Made by a program: the position numbers and the translations under genes. The notes beneath the pieces are model-generated. The model saw nothing but the letters and a program-made list of their open reading frames with translations. It did not search any database and was not told the origin of the DNA. Of a DNA stretch of 64,000 nucleotides, positions 43,167 to 52,214 are shown piece by piece. The DNA comes from Sporomusa acidovorans (GTDB lineage: Bacteria; Bacillota; Negativicutes; Sporomusales; Sporomusaceae), in the NCBI RefSeq assembly GCF_900101845.1, contig NZ_FNAM01000005.1, positions 1 to 64,000 on the forward strand. Reading direction: 5' to 3'. Position 1 is the first letter of the stretch. Each line of letters opens with the position of its first letter.

Positions 43167-46100
43167 ATGAGCGAGCTATATGCGATTTTATTAGGGGAGC
43201 CCGAGGTTTACTGGAATGGTAAACGCTTGTTTTTTCCCTTCTCTAAGGCAGAAGCGTTACTGTATTATTTATTAGTAAAGCAGCAGTCTTCCAGAGAAGA
43301 GCTGGCGGCACTGCTCTGGCCAGACAAAGAGGACGCGGCCGCCCGCAGAAATTTGCGCAATACACTGTATTTGCTAAAGAAAATGACAACCGAGGATTTG
43401 GTAATCACGCCTTCGCGGGCGAAGGTGCTGCTCAATACCGCTGCTGTCAATATTACCACTGATATTCAGGAATTTAAGGAACTTTCCCAGGAAGAAGCAC
43501 TGGTGCTGTACCGGGGAGATTTTTTGTCCGGCTTTGTTTGTAAAGACGCCGAGAGTTTTGAATCCTGGGTGGACAGGCAGCGCGACAGCTTCAAGGAGGA
43601 TATGGTTGCCAGGCTTACCAAAGTCATTATCGACCGGTTGAACCATAAGGAATATAGCGTGGCGGAACGTTATCTCAAGCAATTGCTTGTTTTGGACGAA
43701 TATAACGAAAGTGCCTGCCGGACGTTAATGAAACTATATGAACGAAGCGGCGCGATTACTAGGGCAATCGAGGTTTATGACTGCCTTAAAAACAAGCTTG
43801 GCAGTGAACTGGGGATCCGTCCGCAAAGTAAGACCCGGGAGGAGTATGAACGTATACGGGCGAAACTGGCCTCTCAGCTTACGGTGTTGCCTGCCGAACA
43901 AGCGGCGGAGTATTTTTTTGGCCGTGCCCGCGAATTAGCCTGGCTGAAAAGCCGGCTGGACGATTTTGGTGCCGAACGTTCTTGCTGCGTGGGCGCTGTT
44001 TTGATAGGCGAGCAGGGTGTGGGGAAAACCATGATTGTGCAGCGAGTCCAGGAAGTGATGGCTGCCGGCAGGGTAACCGTGTTAAAAACCCAATGTTATC
44101 AAGCGGAGCAGGACTATCCGTATAAAGCCTGGAACCCCATTTTTTGCCAGGCGATGGAACTGTTGACTCAGTATGGCGAAATATTGCCGGATATTTGGTA
44201 TCAGGTCATTGCCTATGTCTTTCCGGCTGTTCTCAGTAACCCGGCACTGGCCGGCCAGACGGTGAACGGCTATAATATTCATGCCGGCATGATTGAAGAA
44301 GTGATGTGCGGTATTCTTAAAAAGCTTGCCGCGCGCACCAAACTGCTGCTGCTAGTAGATGATATTCACTGGCTGGATGTTCAGGGGCAATCCGTGCTGC
44401 GTCAACTGCTGCGAACAGGCAGGCAAGACGTTTTTTGCCTGGCAACTTGCCGGAGTGAATATCAGGAGCAGGTAGAACGGATAACCGGCAGTTTTAGTCA
44501 GAATGTTTTGGTTGAATACCTTACTGTGGAAAATTTCAGTAAGGAGGAAGTTATCAAATTTTCCGAGCTGGTGCTGCCTGCGGAACAAATATCGGCAACT
44601 CTGCAGCAAAAACTATATGAATATACGGACGGCAATCCTTTATTCTTGGTAGAAAGCTGTAAGTTAATTAAAATGGGACAAACGGTTGACCGGCTGTCGC
44701 CACGCCTGCGGGGTGTTTTGCGGGAACGGATTAATGCGGTTTCGGATAACGCCAGAATGGTGCTTGATGTGATTTCCGTTTTCTTTAGCAGTGTTGCCTA
44801 TCAGGAATTGCTGGCTGTGTGCGGGATGAATGAATTTGAACTTGTGGAAGCCATTGAGGAACTGCAGCACAAGCGCTTAATTCAGGAAATAAATGATTTA
44901 AGACTGGGAATCAAGACACCGGTATATAAATACAGTCATATCCGGATTAGAAGCTATGTGTATGAGCATTTGTCGTCTTTGCGGAAAAGAATGATCCATA
45001 AGCGGGCGGGCCGCTATTTGGAAAAAATGATGAATCAGGAGTCTTTCGGGCAGGATGTATACTCGGAAATTCTGTATCATTATTCGCAGATTGACGAAAA
45101 AATTAAGGTGCTGGAATATACGATCAAACTTGCGGAACGCTACAGTTGTCCGCAATATGAACTGTTTCCTGAATTAACCGGAATGTACAGCGGCTTTGTT
45201 TTTGAAAATAAACTGCAAATTATGGGCTATTTGGACAAAATCAGGGATTTGCTGGCTGCCTTGAGGGCGGTACAGGCGCCTGTGGAAAAGTTAAGCCGGT
45301 TTCAGGCTGCTTATCTGGAAATGCTGGGACGCTATTATATTTGGCGGGGCGATCATGTAAACGGCTTAAAAGCCATTCATCAGTTGCTGCGCCTTGCCGG
45401 CAAGAAGGGCTTTACAGCTTATTTAATTAAAGGCTATCAACAGGTCGTCTATTGCGCGATTCAGATTCGCAAACCGAAGTTGATTGAAAGCTTTGTCGAT
45501 AAACTGCGGCAAACGGCGCAGGCAGCTAATTTACATGAGAAGAGAGGCGTAATAAAGCGGTTTATGGGAATCGCCTCTGCGCTTGAACAGAAAAAAATCC
45601 TGGCGGAGCAGTATTATCGTCAATCGATCTCAGAGTATAAGCGTTTGCAGGCGACGCAGGGCGAATTCAGTCTGCATATTGCCGTCGGCTATAACTATAT
45701 TGGCGATTTAAGGCATACCGAGGGTAATTTGCCGGAAGCACTGTACTATTATGAACAAGCAATCAGGGTTGTTGGACAAAAAAATAACAGCGCCGGCGTT
45801 GTTATTTTCCTGGTGAATGCGGGACGTACGGCTTATGAACTGGGAGAGTACGGGAAGGCTGCCGAGTATTTGGACAAGGCAGCGGCTCTGGAGGCCCAAT
45901 TTGGCGAATATCAAGGTTACTGGTGCCTCAGAAGCTATTGCACCCTGCACTGTATGCTTGCCTTACTGGCTGTTCGCAATCGTTGCTTCGAAAAGGGGCT
46001 GGGTTATCTGCAAAAGGCGGATGGCTTTCTTGACAAGTATCAGGATACGTATCAAGCCGGTCTCATCCAAAGGGTAAAATTGGAAATTAGTATCCGGATG

Positions 46101-46253
46101 CGGCAGGATGCCCGGACACAGGAAGCTTTTGGCGGCTATGTAACTTTATCCGCTGCAGAATACTACCAGCAGGGGAAGACGATTTTTGCTAAGAACGGAA
46201 GCCCCTTCGACAACATGCTGGTGGATAAACTGTATTTTAGCGCCGCCCATTAG
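43167..46253 (+). CDS. Giant SARP/BTAD-AAA-TPR transcriptional regulator
   Basis: A 1028-residue regulator. The N-terminus (about 1-95) is an OmpR-like winged helix (LLGEPEVYWNGKRLFFPFSKAEALLYYLL, split here by residue count) and about 95-245 is the bacterial transcriptional activator domain (YRGDFLSGF, ELGIRPQ). An ATPase domain follows with Walker A GEQGVGKT (281-288) and Walker B LLLVDDIHW (about 395). The C-terminal half is helical, TPR-like repeats. The layout matches AfsR/SARP or MalT-like signal ATPases. It sits between the HutP-controlled unit and the sigma-54 hut unit, so a role in controlling histidine or related amino acid use is likely, but its signal is unknown. Confidence 0.83.
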   Translation: MSELYAILLGEPEVYWNGKRLFFPFSKAEALLYYLLVKQQSSREELAALLWPDKEDAAARRNLRNTLYLLKKMTTEDLVITPSRAKVLLNTAAVNITTDIQEFKELSQEEALVLYRGDFLSGFVCKDAESFESWVDRQRDSFKEDMVARLTKVIIDRLNHKEYSVAERYLKQLLVLDEYNESACRTLMKLYERSGAITRAIEVYDCLKNKLGSELGIRPQSKTREEYERIRAKLASQLTVLPAEQAAEYFFGRARELAWLKSRLDDFGAERSCCVGAVLIGEQGVGKTMIVQRVQEVMAAGRVTVLKTQCYQAEQDYPYKAWNPIFCQAMELLTQYGEILPDIWYQVIAYVFPAVLSNPALAGQTVNGYNIHAGMIEEVMCGILKKLAARTKLLLLVDDIHWLDVQGQSVLRQLLRTGRQDVFCLATCRSEYQEQVERITGSFSQNVLVEYLTVENFSKEEVIKFSELVLPAEQISATLQQKLYEYTDGNPLFLVESCKLIKMGQTVDRLSPRLRGVLRERINAVSDNARMVLDVISVFFSSVAYQELLAVCGMNEFELVEAIEELQHKRLIQEINDLRLGIKTPVYKYSHIRIRSYVYEHLSSLRKRMIHKRAGRYLEKMMNQESFGQDVYSEILYHYSQIDEKIKVLEYTIKLAERYSCPQYELFPELTGMYSGFVFENKLQIMGYLDKIRDLLAALRAVQAPVEKLSRFQAAYLEMLGRYYIWRGDHVNGLKAIHQLLRLAGKKGFTAYLIKGYQQVVYCAIQIRKPKLIESFVDKLRQTAQAANLHEKRGVIKRFMGIASALEQKKILAEQYYRQSISEYKRLQATQGEFSLHIAVGYNYIGDLRHTEGNLPEALYYYEQAIRVVGQKNNSAGVVIFLVNAGRTAYELGEYGKAAEYLDKAAALEAQFGEYQGYWCLRSYCTLHCMLALLAVRNRCFEKGLGYLQKADGFLDKYQDTYQAGLIQRVKLEISIRMRQDARTQEAFGGYVTLSAAEYYQQGKTIFAKNGSPFDNMLVDKLYFSAAH

Positions 46254-46362
46254 TCTGGCCGCTGGTATAGAAAGATACGGATTGACGAAATAGGGAAGAT
46301 GCCGGTTGCCCCAGAGAATGGCAATGTCTTCGGCAAAGACTGGTTACCGGGGAGGAAAAACA

Positions 46363-48030
46363 GTGGCTTTTAGCAGTGTAATTTGTTTTTTGGATGACAA
46401 CAATATACTACGGAGTTGCGAGAGCAGCAGTGATGGAATGCCTGGGATATGGAGCGAGTATACCGGCAAACTTATTACTGATTTTCTAGATATTGATGTA
46501 ACGTTAGCCAGTGGCTATGCCCGGTGGCAGGGAAAAGTACTGAAGTTTGTCCAAAGCAAGAATAGGATGGGGAAAGGGACAATCTTATTTATTGCGGCTT
46601 GTTCTGACCACAGCGCCATTTATGAACAAGCGATGGACAATATTGCCGAAGGCATCCAGGTTTTTGACAGGAACGGCTACTTGCTGTTCTGCAATAAAGG
46701 CAATGAGCGCATTGAAAAAATGGATCGAGCGAAGATTATCGGCAAACATTTGCTGGATATCTATGAATTGGATGCCGACTTCAGTACGATTCTCACAGCG
46801 CTTAAGACCAAGGCCCCGGTCATTAACCGCTGTGACAATTTTAAAAATAAGTACGGCGAAATGATTACCACGATGAATTCCGGCTACCCCTTGTTTATGG
46901 ATGACCAATTGATCGGCGCTATTGGGCTGGTGCAGGATAATTCCACTTTGGAAACGTATTGGACGCGAGCCAACGTTTTTGAAAAATACCTGTCCAAGCG
47001 GGAACAGGGCGGGAACCATGAGAAACGGAAAAATTTTTATACATTGAAATACTATACCTTTAATGATCTGATTGGTGCAAATACCAGCTTTGCGGAAGCC
47101 GTTCACTTAGCGCGTAATATTGCCTTGCAGGACTGTGCTGTGTTAATTTATGGCGAAACCGGAACAGGCAAGGAGCTGTTTGCTCAGAGTATTCATTCGG
47201 CAAGCAAACGGAAGTATAAAGAATTTGTCGCCATTAACTGTGCCGCTATTCCGGAAAGTCTTATTGAAGGAATTTTATTTGGCACGGAAAAGGGGACTTT
47301 TACCGGCAGCTCCGACCGTATGGGATTATTTGAACAGGCTGAAGGCGGCACCTTATTTCTGGATGAAATTAATTCGATGGCTTTGCACGTGCAATCAAAA
47401 TTGCTGCGGGTGCTGCAGGAAAAGAAATTTCGCCGGGTGGGCGGCTTAAAGGATATTGAGTGCGATGTCCGGATTCTGTCGTCTACCAATGAAGAACCCC
47501 TGGCCTGTATTGAAAATAGCCGGCTGCGCAGGGATTTGTACTATCGGATCAATACCGTAACCGTGAATATTCCTCCTTTGCGGCAGCGCCTGGATGATAT
47601 TGAACTGCTGACTCATTATTTTATTAAACAGCTATCGTGCCGCTACTCGAAAAAGGTCACCACGGTAGCAGACCAGGTTATCGAAACATTTAAGGCGTAT
47701 ACTTGGCCCGGCAATGTGCGCGAACTTTTGCATGTATTGGAATACGCCTTTAATATTATGGAGGGGCAACGTATTGATCTTCATTGTTTGCCGAAGTATT
47801 TTGCCGTTCAGCAATCACCAAAGACGGTTACTGGTACGCCGGCTGCATGCAAACCCATTTTGCACCACCGAACACTGGAAGAATTGATGGCTGAATATGA
47901 GCAAAAAGTCGTGATCCAGGTATTGCAAGATTACAACTATAATGTCAGTAAAACCGCCCAAGCTTTAGGGATTAAGCGGCAAAGCCTGCAATACAGGCTG
48001 AAAAAATATAATGTCAGACCAACAGAATAA
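46363..48030 (+). CDS. PAS-domain sigma-54-dependent activator of the second hut unit
   Basis: A 555-residue enhancer-binding protein. A PAS domain (about residues 75-190) precedes the AAA+ core with Walker A GETGTGKE, Walker B LFLDEINSM and a Fis-type helix-turn-helix (VSKTAQALGIKRQSLQYRL). The sigma-54 contact loop reads GTFTGS where most activators have GAFTGA. GTG 46363 is chosen since GGGGAGG lies 8 bases upstream; longer in-frame starts lack one. A large terminator follows, then a perfect -24/-12 promoter before hutH2, which is the expected target. Confidence 0.88.
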   Translation: MAFSSVICFLDDNNILRSCESSSDGMPGIWSEYTGKLITDFLDIDVTLASGYARWQGKVLKFVQSKNRMGKGTILFIAACSDHSAIYEQAMDNIAEGIQVFDRNGYLLFCNKGNERIEKMDRAKIIGKHLLDIYELDADFSTILTALKTKAPVINRCDNFKNKYGEMITTMNSGYPLFMDDQLIGAIGLVQDNSTLETYWTRANVFEKYLSKREQGGNHEKRKNFYTLKYYTFNDLIGANTSFAEAVHLARNIALQDCAVLIYGETGTGKELFAQSIHSASKRKYKEFVAINCAAIPESLIEGILFGTEKGTFTGSSDRMGLFEQAEGGTLFLDEINSMALHVQSKLLRVLQEKKFRRVGGLKDIECDVRILSSTNEEPLACIENSRLRRDLYYRINTVTVNIPPLRQRLDDIELLTHYFIKQLSCRYSKKVTTVADQVIETFKAYTWPGNVRELLHVLEYAFNIMEGQRIDLHCLPKYFAVQQSPKTVTGTPAACKPILHHRTLEELMAEYEQKVVIQVLQDYNYNVSKTAQALGIKRQSLQYRLKKYNVRPTE

Positions 48031-48045
48031 TTGATTGCTGAAGCT

Positions 48046-48100
48046 TGAAAAAGTACTGCAAAATGATTATGCATGCATAGTCATTTTGCAGTACTTTTAT
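48046..48100 (+). terminator. Long palindromic terminator
   Basis: aaaagtactgcaaaatga and its complement, with an inner tatgcatgcata palindrome, form an almost fully paired stem followed by TTTTATTTT. It separates the activator gene from the sigma-54 promoter. Confidence 0.9.
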
Positions 48101-48232
48101 TTTCATTGCGGTTTTATAGCTTGAAAAACAGAGCAAGACTATTAAAATTTGAATTTTTAGTCCCAAAACATGCATGCGTGACGGACTGCTGTGTGAAATA
48201 TGTGAAAATAAAAAACATTTCAATACATAACT

Positions 48233-48250
48233 TTGGCATGGTAATTGCTT
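48233..48250 (+). promoter_or_regulatory. Sigma-54 promoter of the hutH2-hutG unit
   Basis: TTGGCAT-GGTAA-TTGCTT matches the -24/-12 consensus, with GG at 48235-48236 and GC at 48247-48248 (10-base gap). An AT-rich dyad (ctattaaaatt..aatttttag, about 48140-48162) about 80 bases upstream is a candidate activator site. Confidence 0.88.
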
Positions 48251-48305
48251 TATATAAGAGTTGTGCGATACATACAGTTACAGGCAAAATAATGGGAGTG
48301 GCACT

Positions 48306-49838
48306 ATGCAAAAGAATATGTGTAAGGTAATAATTGACGATTCTCTGCAAATTGCAGATATTGTCAGGGTAGCGCGGGATAAGGCCCCGGTAGCCTTGTC
48401 AGTGGAGCGGGAAAAAATAGTCCGACGGTTCCGGGAAAAGGTAGACGCGTTTTTAGTGGAAGACAGGGTGGTTTATGGCATTACTACCGGTGTAGGGCCT
48501 TTTTGGCGAAAAAAAATTTCCCCGGCTGATTCTATGGTAATGCAGGAAAAATTTATTATGAGTCACGCCTGCAATGTGGGCGACCCTTTTCCGGAGGAAG
48601 TTGTCAGAGCCTTTTTGCTGGTTTTGGTCAACAACCTGTCCCGGGGGCATGCCTGCATTCGGCTGGATACGCTGCATACGCTGATCACCATGCTGAATAA
48701 AGACGTTTTACCTTACATGCCGCAAAAAGGCTCTGTCGGTTATCTGCAGCCGGGGGCGCATATGGCCCTGACTTTATACGGCAAGGGAAAAGCGTATTTT
48801 CAGGGCGAACTGCTGGCCGCAGCCGCGGCTATGAGCCGGGCCGGGATTGAGCCGATAAGGCTGGAGGCCAAAGAGGGACTCTCGCTGATGAATAATTCTT
48901 CTTTTATGACGGCTGTTGGCAGTTTAGCCCTGTATGACGCCATTCAGTTGGCTAAAATTTGTGATGTGGCCGGTGCTTTAAGTTTTGAAGCCCTTGAAGG
49001 CAATATCAACCATTTTGACAGCAGGCTGTGTGCGGTACGCCCCTACCCCGGCATGCGGCAAACGACAGATAATCTAAATAAGCTGCTTGCCGGCAGTCAG
49101 CATGCGGAAAATCCCCCCCGCTATCTGCAGGATGCCTTAAGCCTCAGAATGATGCCCCAGGTTCATGGGGCCTGCAAAGATGCGATCCGCTATGTTGAGC
49201 AAAACCTGCAGATTGAATTGGCAGCGGTCAGCGATAACCCGTTGGTTTTTGAACAGGCAGATGAAAATATCGTCATTCACGGGGGCAACTGCGACGGGGC
49301 TCCTGTCGGTCTGGCCCTGGATGTGCTAGCCATTCCCATTGGGCAATTAACCAACATTTCGGAACGACGGTTATATCGGCTGCTGGATACTAATTTGAGC
49401 GGGCTGCCGCCGTTTCTCATCAACAATGGCGGGCTTAACAGCGGGTTTATGATTACGCAATATACAGCAGCTGCTTTACTGGCTGAGAACAAGCTGCTGG
49501 CTCAGCCGGTATCGGTTGATTCTATCCCGACTGCGGCCGGGCAGGAGGACTACGTGAGCTTTGGTTGTATTGCCGCCAAAAAGGTCCGGAGCATGATCGA
49601 AAATCTGCGAAATGTTGCCGCCATTGAACTACTGGCGGCATGTCAGGCAATTGACCTGTTGTCGCCGGGTAAACTTGGCGCAGGCACCGGGGAAGCCTAT
49701 TCGCTGATCCGGGAAGTGGCTCCTTTTATGGAAGAAGACCGCATGCTTTATCAGGATATCGAATCTGTCAGTCAATTGATCCGGTCAGGGGAGCTGGTTA
49801 AGCGCATTGAAGCTAAAACCGGCGTACTGTCCTATTGA
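48306..49838 (+). CDS. Histidase/PAL-family protein lacking the MIO tripeptide (HutH2)
   Basis: A 510-residue member of the aromatic amino acid lyase family, of normal length. Where HutH1 reads GSVG-ASG-DLAPLSH, this protein reads GSVG-YLQPGAH (from residue 142): the Ala-Ser-Gly that cyclises to the MIO electrophile is deleted and the downstream Pro/His register is kept. Several other catalytic positions differ: NNSS replaces NGTQ and QDALSLRM replaces QDAYSLRC, so the active-site tyrosine is Leu. YGITTGVG and GQEDYVSFG remain. GGGAGTGG precedes ATG 48306. Without MIO it cannot use the known mechanism; a binding, regulatory or new catalytic role is possible. Confidence 0.85.
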   Translation: MQKNMCKVIIDDSLQIADIVRVARDKAPVALSVEREKIVRRFREKVDAFLVEDRVVYGITTGVGPFWRKKISPADSMVMQEKFIMSHACNVGDPFPEEVVRAFLLVLVNNLSRGHACIRLDTLHTLITMLNKDVLPYMPQKGSVGYLQPGAHMALTLYGKGKAYFQGELLAAAAAMSRAGIEPIRLEAKEGLSLMNNSSFMTAVGSLALYDAIQLAKICDVAGALSFEALEGNINHFDSRLCAVRPYPGMRQTTDNLNKLLAGSQHAENPPRYLQDALSLRMMPQVHGACKDAIRYVEQNLQIELAAVSDNPLVFEQADENIVIHGGNCDGAPVGLALDVLAIPIGQLTNISERRLYRLLDTNLSGLPPFLINNGGLNSGFMITQYTAAALLAENKLLAQPVSVDSIPTAAGQEDYVSFGCIAAKKVRSMIENLRNVAAIELLAACQAIDLLSPGKLGAGTGEAYSLIREVAPFMEEDRMLYQDIESVSQLIRSGELVKRIEAKTGVLSY

Positions 49839-49934
49839 TCAGTAATTTTGAGTAGGAGGTGCAGGGCCGCAAAAGACGATGAGTAATTTAGGTGGTTGAT
49901 TGTGGTTAAATATCGTAAAGGTAGGTGTATAGTA

Positions 49935-51329
49935 ATGTTTTTATCATCTTTTGACAATGTGGTTATTGCCGTATTTACGCTCTTCATTGTATTTGTCGGC
50001 TACCATTTTTCCAAAGCCGTAAAAGACATGGAAAGTTTTTATCTGGGGAATCGCAGTCTGCCCTGGTCCTTGATTGTAGGTGCTTTGGTAGCTACCTGGT
50101 ATGGGGGAGTGGGTACGGTGGGAACGGTAGAATATGCCGCCCTATACGGCCTTTCGGTTTGGTTAATCTGGTGCGTTACCGCGCATGCAGGCCGGATACC
50201 GCTGGCTTTGTGGGTCGGTCCCAAAATTCATGTCAGAACAGATATAACGGTACCCGATTTGCTGGAAAGTGTTTATGGCAAAGGGGTGGCTGTGCTTGGT
50301 GCCATTCTCATGCTTATTTACTGTACGCAGGTGGGAAACGTGACGGCAATGGGCTTTATTGGCAAGGCTGCCTGGGGAATTGATAATGTGACTTCCGGTG
50401 TTGCCTGTGTGGGGATTGTTATTGTGCTGACGGTGTTGGGCGGCCTGATGGGGGTGGCCGTAACCGATATGGTATTGTTTTGGTGCATGTGCTTTGGGCT
50501 GACCATGGTCTTGCCCGGTCAATGGGCTGATATTGGCGGCTGGGCAGGTCTGCAGCAAGTTTTGGCCGGTACGCCGGAAATGCTGGATCCTATCGGCGGT
50601 TTTACACCGATGAAGGCGCTCATGCTGATCGTGTTGTCGTTTGGGGTTTATGCCGATCCTACCTTTTATCAGCGGTTTTCTGCGGCTAATTCGCCGAAAG
50701 TAGGCCGGCGGGCCTTATTATCCTGCTTTACGATTTGGGTTTGCTTTGATATTGTGCTGACTTTGACCGGACTGGTCGTTAAAGCCAAATATCCTGACAT
50801 GGTGCCGGGTGAAGGGTATATCAGGGTGGTTTTGGAAAGTCTGCCCGAAGGGATTAGAGCGCTGTTCATTATTGGCTTGCTGGGAGGAACAATATCCGCA
50901 TTGGACGGCTATTATTTGTCAGGCGGCGCCACGCTTGCCAATGACATTTATGCCCGATTAAAGGGCAATCTTTCGCAAAAACAGTTGGTGACTGCCACCC
51001 GTGTCGGTATTATTATTGTTGCCGTGATGGCTACGCTGGCGGCTTTTCGGTTTACGACCGCGCAGGACGCCTTTATTTTCATCAGCAGCCTGTGGATGGC
51101 TGCCGGTTTTGTGCCGATAGTCGGCGCCTTAATTTGGCCGGGGAAAAAGACGGTGCTAGGCGGTTACATGGGACTGCTTGCCGGTATTATTGTTTTTTCT
51201 TATTTTAAAATATTCCCGGTGGAAGCATTTGAAATGGAACCGCTTGTTACCGCTTTGCCGGTATCGCTGTTTGCCTGGATAATTGGGAATAGGTTTGGCA
51301 AAACAGTCGTGGAAAAGGAGGGTTTCTAA
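49935..51329 (+). CDS. Sodium:solute symporter (SSS family)
   Basis: A 464-residue, 13-segment symporter. FYLGNRSLPWSLIVGALVATWYGG is the SSS segment 1-2 signature (shown in two parts: FYLGNRSLPW and VATWYGG), and ALDGYYLSGGATLANDIY marks segment 8. ATG 49935 follows AGGTAGGTG; an upstream in-frame TTG lacks support. It overlaps the next gene (TAATG). Its place between two MIO-less histidase-like genes suggests it carries their ligand, perhaps histidine, urocanate or a related imidazole or aromatic compound. Confidence 0.88.
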   Translation: MFLSSFDNVVIAVFTLFIVFVGYHFSKAVKDMESFYLGNRSLPWSLIVGALVATWYGGVGTVGTVEYAALYGLSVWLIWCVTAHAGRIPLALWVGPKIHVRTDITVPDLLESVYGKGVAVLGAILMLIYCTQVGNVTAMGFIGKAAWGIDNVTSGVACVGIVIVLTVLGGLMGVAVTDMVLFWCMCFGLTMVLPGQWADIGGWAGLQQVLAGTPEMLDPIGGFTPMKALMLIVLSFGVYADPTFYQRFSAANSPKVGRRALLSCFTIWVCFDIVLTLTGLVVKAKYPDMVPGEGYIRVVLESLPEGIRALFIIGLLGGTISALDGYYLSGGATLANDIYARLKGNLSQKQLVTATRVGIIIVAVMATLAAFRFTTAQDAFIFISSLWMAAGFVPIVGALIWPGKKTVLGGYMGLLAGIIVFSYFKIFPVEAFEMEPLVTALPVSLFAWIIGNRFGKTVVEKEGF

Positions 51330-51589
51330 TGCTTGATAAAAAGAATTTAGAAATAAGCTGGTTCGGTCTTGATGGTTTTTTGGTTGTGTTATATTTTGTT
51401 TTTGTCGCGATCATCTACTATGCGATTACGGCGCGCAATGATTTTATTGTCGGCGTCGTCATACCTTATGGGCTGATGATTACCGTAACCCTTATTTTTC
51501 TTAATTACTTGTCCATTGTGTTCAAGTTTAGTAGAGGCAAAGGCCGAGAAAGTGACGGAGGCCAAAAATCAGATTGTGCTGGAGAGTAA
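51329..51589 (+). CDS. Small two-segment membrane protein, symporter partner
   Basis: An 86-residue protein with two hydrophobic segments (about 16-33 and 40-64) and a charged C-terminal tail. Its start overlaps the symporter stop (TAATG), so the two are coupled. Some SSS transporters have a short two-segment accessory protein of this size (as YhdT next to PanF), and this is probably such a subunit. No specific family was recognised. Confidence 0.75.
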   Translation: MLDKKNLEISWFGLDGFLVVLYFVFVAIIYYAITARNDFIVGVVIPYGLMITVTLIFLNYLSIVFKFSRGKGRESDGGQKSDCAGE

Positions 51590-51592
51590 GCT

Positions 51593-52135
51593 ATGAATAT
51601 CAGGGCATTTCCTATTTGCCTCAATCAAGAAGAAGCAGGGAAGATGGCTAAAAAGCAGGGGTATTGGCTGCGGAAGATCTTCTGTCCGGGCAAATCCCTG
51701 TCAGAAGTCAGACTGCATTATATCGAATGCAAGCTGATTACTTATGAAGTTACCCATCAGCCCGGCCTGTTAGACAAGTTGTTTAGGCGGAAGACAACGG
51801 CCGGTAAGCAGACCATTACGATGCTGGCGGACGGCAGCAGCAGTTCTGTCGCCTGGGTTGATGCCGTACCTACTATTGTAACCTTGGAAAATGTCTGTGA
51901 GGAGCAAATTCAATATGCCGATAAGGATGAAAATTTTTTGATTAATAAGGGTCGTACTGCAGCTTTAAAAATTATCCACCGCCATGTTGGCGGCATTCCC
52001 GAAATTAGGGAACTTAAGGTCGAAAGCGTCTTCAGACCTTACTGGATCGCCTTTTTTGGCGAAGTTATCGCAGGGGAAAAAGTTCATTATTCTCCCATTG
52101 CCGCCGACGGGTATAAGATCCAAAAAACGATTTGA
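51593..52135 (+). CDS. Unrecognised 180-residue soluble protein
   Basis: I do not recognise this protein. It has no signal peptide or membrane segment, and mixed alpha/beta character with several aromatic residues (GYWLRKIFCPGKSL, HYIECKLITYEV, VFRPYWIAFFGE). It may contain two related beta-rich halves, as ELKVESVFRPYWIAFFGE recalls the earlier LHYIECKLITYEV strand. It begins 3 bases after the small membrane protein and precedes hutH3 by 79 bases, so it belongs to the same transcript. A chaperone or partner of the MIO-less HutH proteins or the symporter is possible. Confidence 0.7.
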   Translation: MNIRAFPICLNQEEAGKMAKKQGYWLRKIFCPGKSLSEVRLHYIECKLITYEVTHQPGLLDKLFRRKTTAGKQTITMLADGSSSSVAWVDAVPTIVTLENVCEEQIQYADKDENFLINKGRTAALKIIHRHVGGIPEIRELKVESVFRPYWIAFFGEVIAGEKVHYSPIAADGYKIQKTI

Positions 52136-52214
52136 CAGTGAGTCTTAGTAAAAACGACTCGAATTAAGGGAAAGCAGTACATGCACGTTTTTCCCCAATC
52201 AGGAGGCAGTAGTC

